Shown here piece by piece: positions 60,101 to 64,000 of a stretch of DNA of 64,000 nt. The notes beneath the pieces are model-generated. The model had not been told where the DNA came from. It worked only from the letters and a program-made list of their open reading frames with translations, and made no database searches. How positions within the stretch are numbered: the stretch's first letter is position 1; the number at the start of each line of letters is the position of its first letter. Position numbers and translations under genes: made by a program. The stretch is from Paraphysomonas bandaiensis (lineage: Eukaryota; Chrysophyceae), in contig CBFFRP010000028.1 in NCBI GenBank assembly GCA_965644295.1, positions 186,001-250,000 of the forward strand. The letters run 5' to 3'.

Positions 60101-63100
60101 TGACGGACTACAGGTCGGTATACCACTTGGTTCTCCTGAGGGTTGACCTGAAGGAACACAGGTCGGCGTACTACTCGGTTCTCCTGTGGGTTGTCCTGAG
60201 GGAACACAGGTTGGTACACCACTCGGTACTCCTGATGGTTGCCCCGACGGAATACAGGTCGGTATACCACTTGGTTGTCCTGAGGGTTGACCTGATGGTT
60301 GCCCTGACGGAACACAGGTTGGCGTACTACTTGGTTCTCCTGTGGGTTGTCCAGAGGGAACACAGGTCGGTACACCACTCGGTTCTGCTGTGGGTTGTCC
60401 TGAGGGAACTTTCGTCGAGGTCGGTACACCACTCGGTTCCCCTGTAGGTAGTCCTGATGGTTGCCCTGACGGAATACAGGTCGGTACACTACTCGGTTCT
60501 CCTGTGGGCTGTCCGGTGGGAACACATGTTGGTACACCACTCGGTTCCCCTGTAGGTAGTCCTGATGGTTGTCCTGAAGGAACACAGGTTGGTACACCAC
60601 TTGGTTCTCCTGTGGGTTGTCCTGAGGGAACACAGGTTGGTACACCACTTGGTTCTCCTGAGGGTTGACCTGATGGTTGTTCGGTGGGAAGACAGGTCGG
60701 CACACCACTCGGTTCCCCTGTAGATAGACCGGATGGTTGCCCTGACGGATCACAGGTCGGTGCACCACTTGGTACTCCTGTTGGTTGTCTTGATGGTTGT
60801 CCTGAGGGAACATTCGTCGGAACACCACTCGGTTCTCCTGTTGGTTGCCCTGACGGATCACAGGTCGGTATACCACTTGGTTCTCCTGAGGGTTGACCTG
60901 ATGGTTGTTCGGTTGGAAGACAGGTCGGTACACCACTCGGTTCCCCTGTAGGTAGTCCTGATGGTAGCTCTGAGGGAACACAGGTAGGTATACCACTTGG
61001 TTCTCCTGAGGGTTGACCTGATGGTTGTTCGGTGGGAAGACAGGTCGGCACACCACTCGGTTCCCCTGTAGATAGACCGGATGGTTGCCCTGACGGATCA
61101 CAGGTCGGTGCACCACTTGGTACTCCTGTTGGTTGTCTTGATGGTTGTCCTGAGGGAACATTCGTCGGAACACCACTCGGTTCTCCTGTTGGTTGCCCTG
61201 ACGGATCACAGGTCGGTATACCACTTGGCTCTCCTGAGGGTTGACCTGATGGTTGTTCGGTTGAAAGACAGGTTGGTACACCACTCGGTTCCCCTGTAGG
61301 TAGTCCTGATGGATGTCCTGAAGGAACACAGGTCGGTATACCACTTGGCTCTCCTGAGGGTTGACCGGATGGTTGTTCGGTTGGAAGACAGGTCGGTACA
61401 CCACTCGGTTCCCCTGTAGGTAGACCTGATGGTTGCCCTGACGGACCACAGGTCGGTATACCACTTGGTTCTCCTGAGGGTTGTCCTGAGGGAACATTCG
61501 TCGGAACACCACTCGGTTCCCCTGTTGGTTGACCTGACGGACTACAGGTCGGTATACCACTTGGTTCTCCTGAGGGTTGACCTGAAGGAACACAGGTCGG
61601 CGTACTACTCGGTTCTCCTGTGGGTTGTCCTGAGGGAACACAGGTTGGTACACCACTCGGTACTCCTGATGGTTGCCCCGACGGAATACAGGTCGGTATA
61701 CCACTTGGTTGTCCTGAGGGTTGACCTGATGGTTGCCCTGACGGAACACAGGTTGGCGTACTACTTGGTTCTCCTGTGGGTTGTCCAGAGGGAACACAGG
61801 TCGGTACACCACTCGGTTCTGCTGTGGGTTGTCCTGCGGGAACTTTCGTCGAGGTCGGTACACCACTCGGTTCCCCTGTAGGTAGTCCTGATGGTTGCCC
61901 TGACGGAATACAGGTCGGTACACTACTCGGTTCTCCTGTGGGCTGTCCGGTGGGAACACATGTTGGTACACCACTCGGTTCCCCTGTAGGTAGTCCTGAT
62001 GGTTGTCCTGAAGGAACACAGGTTGGTACACCACTTGGTTCTCCTGTGGGTTGTCCTGAGGGAACACAGGTTGGTACACCACTTGGTTCTCCTGAGGGTT
62101 GACCTGATGGTTGCCTTGACGGAACACAGGTCGGTATACCACTTGGTTCCAATGTGGGTTGTCTTGAGGGAATACAGGTCGGTATACCACTTGGTTCTCC
62201 TGTGGGCTGTCCGGAGGGAACACATGTTGGTACACCACTCGGTTCCCCTGTAGGTAGTCCTGATGGTTGCCCTGACGGAACACAGGTCGGCGTACTACTT
62301 GGTTCTGCTGTGGGTTGTCCTGAGGGAACACTGGTCGGTACACCACTCGGTTCTACTGATGGTTGCCCTGACGGAACACAGGTCGGTACACCGCTCGGTT
62401 CTCCTGTAGGCTGTCCTGAGGGAACACAGGTTGGTACACCACTTGGTTCTCCTGTGGGTTGACCTGAGGGTACACAGGTTGGTACATCACTTGGTTCTCC
62501 TGAGGGTTGACCTGACGGTTGTCCGGAGGGAACACAGGTAGGTACACCACTCGGTTCTCCTGTGGGTTGTCCTGAGGGAACACAGGTTGGTACATCACTT
62601 GGTTCTCCTGTGGGTTGTCCTGAGGGAACACAGGTCGGTACACCACTCGGTTCTCCTGAGGGCTGCCCAGAAGGAACACAGGTTGGTACACCACTCGGTT
62701 CTCCTGTGGGTTGTCCTGAGGGAACACAGGTTGGTACACCACTCGGTTCTCCTGAGGGTTGTCCAGAGGGAACACAGGTCGGTACACCACTTGGTTCCCC
62801 TGTGGGTAGTCCTGATGGTTGTCCTGACGGAACACAGGTTGGTACACCACTCGGTTCTCCTGAGGGCTGTCCAGAAGGAACACATGACGGTACACCACTT
62901 GGTTCTCCTGAGGGTTGACCTGAGGGTTGCCTTGACGGTACACCGCTCGGTTCCCCTGTGGGTTGTCCTGACGGAACACAGGTAGGTACACCACTTGGCT
63001 CTCCTGAGGGTTGACCTGAGGGAACACAGGTTGGTACACCACTTGGTTCTCCTGTGGGTAGTCCTGATGGTTGCCCTGACGGAACACAGGTCGGTGTACT

Positions 63101-63583
63101 ACTTGGTTCTCCTGTCGGTTTTCCGGTTGGCTTGCTGCTTGGTGAAATACTTGGTGTCGCGGAAGGTGTTCCAGAAGGTTGTCCGCTTGGTACCACCGAG
63201 GGTTGTCCACTGGGTTCACTTGTGGGTAAAGTTGTAGGCTGTGTTGTTGGAAATGAGCTCGGGGGGCTTGTTGTAGGAGTACTGGTGGGTTGCCCAGTAG
63301 GAACCAGTGTTGGTGTAGACGACGGCTCTCCAGACGGCTCTCCAGACGGCACTGCAGTAGGATTCCCAGTCGGTTGCGTTGATGGAATACTCGTGGGATA
63401 AGGAGATGGTAAAGGTGTAGGCGAAGGGAACCCTAAAGGTGGTAGAGTAAATAACAGCGAGTCGAAATCGTGACGTGAATGAGCCTTTATCGTCTCTTTA
63501 TTTTCAGGATTTACTATAGACTGAGCTAACGACAAACTAATAAGAGAAAGAAATAAAAAAATAAGGAGCGGTTGTAACATCAT
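50669..63583 (-). CDS. Giant PSG/PT-repeat, REJ-like multi-pass surface protein
   Basis: Nine exons (63,583-53,816; 53,766-53,530; 53,493-53,420; 53,370-52,942; 52,896-52,741; 52,687-52,589; 52,536-52,382; 52,333-52,274; 52,224-50,669) sum to exactly 4,178 codons, or 4,177 residues. Order: signal peptide (LLIFLFLSLISLSLAQ); a ~1,680-residue Pro/Ser/Thr/Gly/Cys repeat; a ~850-residue beta-sandwich region ending in a REJ-like segment; Cys-rich and EGF-like modules (CPNNCSSHGHCVY, CICDANFSGSDC); a ~420-residue GAIN-like region; a first membrane helix (SVAVILMFVVLWASVLSIIAF); further helices at 53.7, 53.5, 52.5 and 51.9-51.7 kb; and a ~330-residue acidic Ser-rich cytosolic tail. The C-terminal blocks GIEVIHLFLLDLLGR and ETTECLWINW recur in stramenopile REJ-type proteins as I recall them. 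Probably an adhesion or surface-sensing protein; whether it conducts ions is unknown. Confidence 0.85.
54190..58390 (-). other. REJ/EGF/GAIN-like ectodomain
   Basis: Residues about 1,730-3,130. It has a series of Ig- or FnIII-like beta stretches, a PKD-like Asp-Ala-Ser pattern (SSVTLDASASYDED near 56,670) and a REJ-type segment (PPIAGTFRTSPSIGVELSDH, FVFSTSKWTESDDNLPITFI near 56,100-56,010). Cys-rich modules follow (55,690-55,300), including one EGF-like unit. Just before helix 1, CSLSGTGLQRRRLKSF resembles a GPS-proximal end, but the canonical Cys-Trp-Cys GPS pattern and the His-Leu-Thr cleavage triplet are not evident, so autoproteolysis is doubtful. Confidence 0.7.
58620..63440 (-). repeat. 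Coding 48-nt minisatellite (PSGxPTCVPSGQPTGE)
   Basis: About 4.8 kb of 16-codon units such as PSGVPTCVPSGQPTGE with variants P/T-S-G-Q/E/L/H, CV/CI/CD/CL/NV. Some units are extended by PSGQ or PTGL insertions of 12 nt. Cys occurs roughly once per unit, so the chain could be disulfide-linked or heavily modified. The outer parts (63,440-63,150 and 58,790-58,400) are diverged and the centre is homogeneous, as expected when unequal exchange works mostly in the middle. All unit lengths are multiples of 12 nt, so the frame is kept, and other frames on both strands are also free of stops. Confidence 0.95.
59408..62114 (-). repeat. 1.27-kb higher-order duplication inside the repeat
   Basis: The segment 59,408-60,680 matches 60,842-62,114 at a constant offset of 1,434 bp, and is essentially identical by eye. 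A difference visible in both DNA and protein is in the TSTKVP(A/S)GQP unit: CCTGAGGGAAC near 60,400 against CCTGCGGGAAC near 61,834. A ~290-bp sub-block also recurs at about 59,116, 59,584, 60,670 and 61,018. Confidence 0.85.
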
Positions 63584-64000
63584 ACACTATAGAGAGAATA
63601 AATCGCAGTCTAAATCATATCGTTCGGTCTAACTAAGCGAAGTGTCATCGACAACCCCTCATATCACTACTGTCTATTATTCCATGCATCGTTTAAAACT
63701 GCTCAGACATCCAGGGGACCATTTATTACGATATAAGTATGTACCATACACTGCATACACAGTATGTCACATACCTTTTTTACAAGTGGTTTATATATGA
63801 CAATCCTCTCATTGGCTGGAGTAAAAAATACAGGGGGAATTCCCTTTGTACATCAGTGTAATCACGTATACCGGGTATACCATGTAGGATTCCTACACCA
63901 ATTATTAACGTCATGGACAGACAGTGTAGCCCTGTCCACCATAACGCGAGTGGACTGCACAGATACCAGTATACAGTACGTAGTAGGTATTCCTACAAGA
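63584..64000. promoter_or_regulatory. Upstream region of the giant REJ gene
   Basis: It contains GGGGGAATTCCCTTTG (63,834), CGTATACCGGGTATACC (63,865), GTAGGATTCCTAC (63,884), CCAGTATACAGTACG (63,966) and GTAGGTATTCCTAC near the window end. The GGAATTCC and GTATAC words repeat those of the other upstream gaps. The next gene lies outside the window. Confidence 0.45.

Noticed and set aside
58417-62346. 1,309-codon minus-strand frame inside the repeat as a separate gene
   Set aside because: It is the frame-shifted reading of the PSG/PT minisatellite. The signal-peptide-bearing frame with the downstream domains explains the DNA.
58777-63401. Plus-strand Gly/Pro/Thr-rich frames over the repeat as antisense genes
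   Set aside because: All are reverse readings of the same 48-nt unit, repeated identically with the duplications. No independent start context or domain.
1-64000. Bacterial or viral features (operons, CRISPR arrays, att sites, giant-virus genes)
   Set aside because: Spliceosomal introns in nearly all genes, eukaryotic-only families, no direct-repeat/spacer arrays and no viral hallmark genes were seen.

Overview
This is a nuclear segment from a microbial eukaryote. Genes are split by many short GT-AG introns, mostly about 40-80 nt. They encode a myosin heavy chain, a B-type cyclin, a USP deubiquitinase, a YIPF4-type Golgi protein and the flagellar protein CFAP58, so the cell probably makes a cilium or flagellum at some stage. 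The best lineage clue is a 4,177-residue surface protein with long PSG-Q/E-PSG-x-PT repeats, a REJ-like ectodomain and a multi-pass C-terminus. That architecture is familiar from stramenopiles (oomycetes, diatoms, brown algae and relatives). I infer a stramenopile but cannot name a species.

Layout. 21-19,648 (-): one giant myosin gene of roughly 5,700-5,900 codons. 20,269-21,105 (+): Maf-family nucleotide pyrophosphatase. 21,701-22,604 (-): RING/NZF ubiquitin ligase. 23,344-26,218 (+): CFAP58. 26.2-30.5 kb: repeats and decayed transposon pieces. 30,511-32,016 (-): tail-anchored leucine-rich-repeat protein. 32,464-33,211 (+): YIPF4-like. 33.2-34.9 kb: an LTR-like sequence and repeat pieces. 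34,936-36,221 (-): CRAL-TRIO (Sec14-like). 37,178-38,080 (+): disordered unknown. 38.1-40.8 kb: repeats. 40,838-43,221 (-): USP. 43.2-45.6 kb: a decayed CENP-B-type transposase and a repeat. 45,656-46,716 (-): cyclin B. 46.7-50.6 kb: repeats. 50,669-63,583 (-): the giant repeat/REJ membrane protein. 63.6-64 kb: its upstream region.

Many genes are arranged head to head over 0.4-1 kb gaps: myosin/Maf, RING/CFAP58, LRR/YIPF4 and CRAL-TRIO/37,178. These gaps, and the upstream regions of the USP, cyclin and REJ genes, are crowded with GTATAC, TGTACA and CTGTA boxes; several also carry GGAATTCC palindromes. They look like a shared promoter vocabulary. The gene-poor blocks hold at least three repeat families. 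In one place an LTR-like insert interrupts a repeat whose neighbouring copy still shows the empty site. Exon structures given for eight multi-exon genes were reconstructed by hand from splice sites. In seven of them (REJ, USP, CRAL-TRIO, LRR, RING, YIPF4 and CFAP58) all exons were placed and the lengths sum to whole codons; cyclin also closes.
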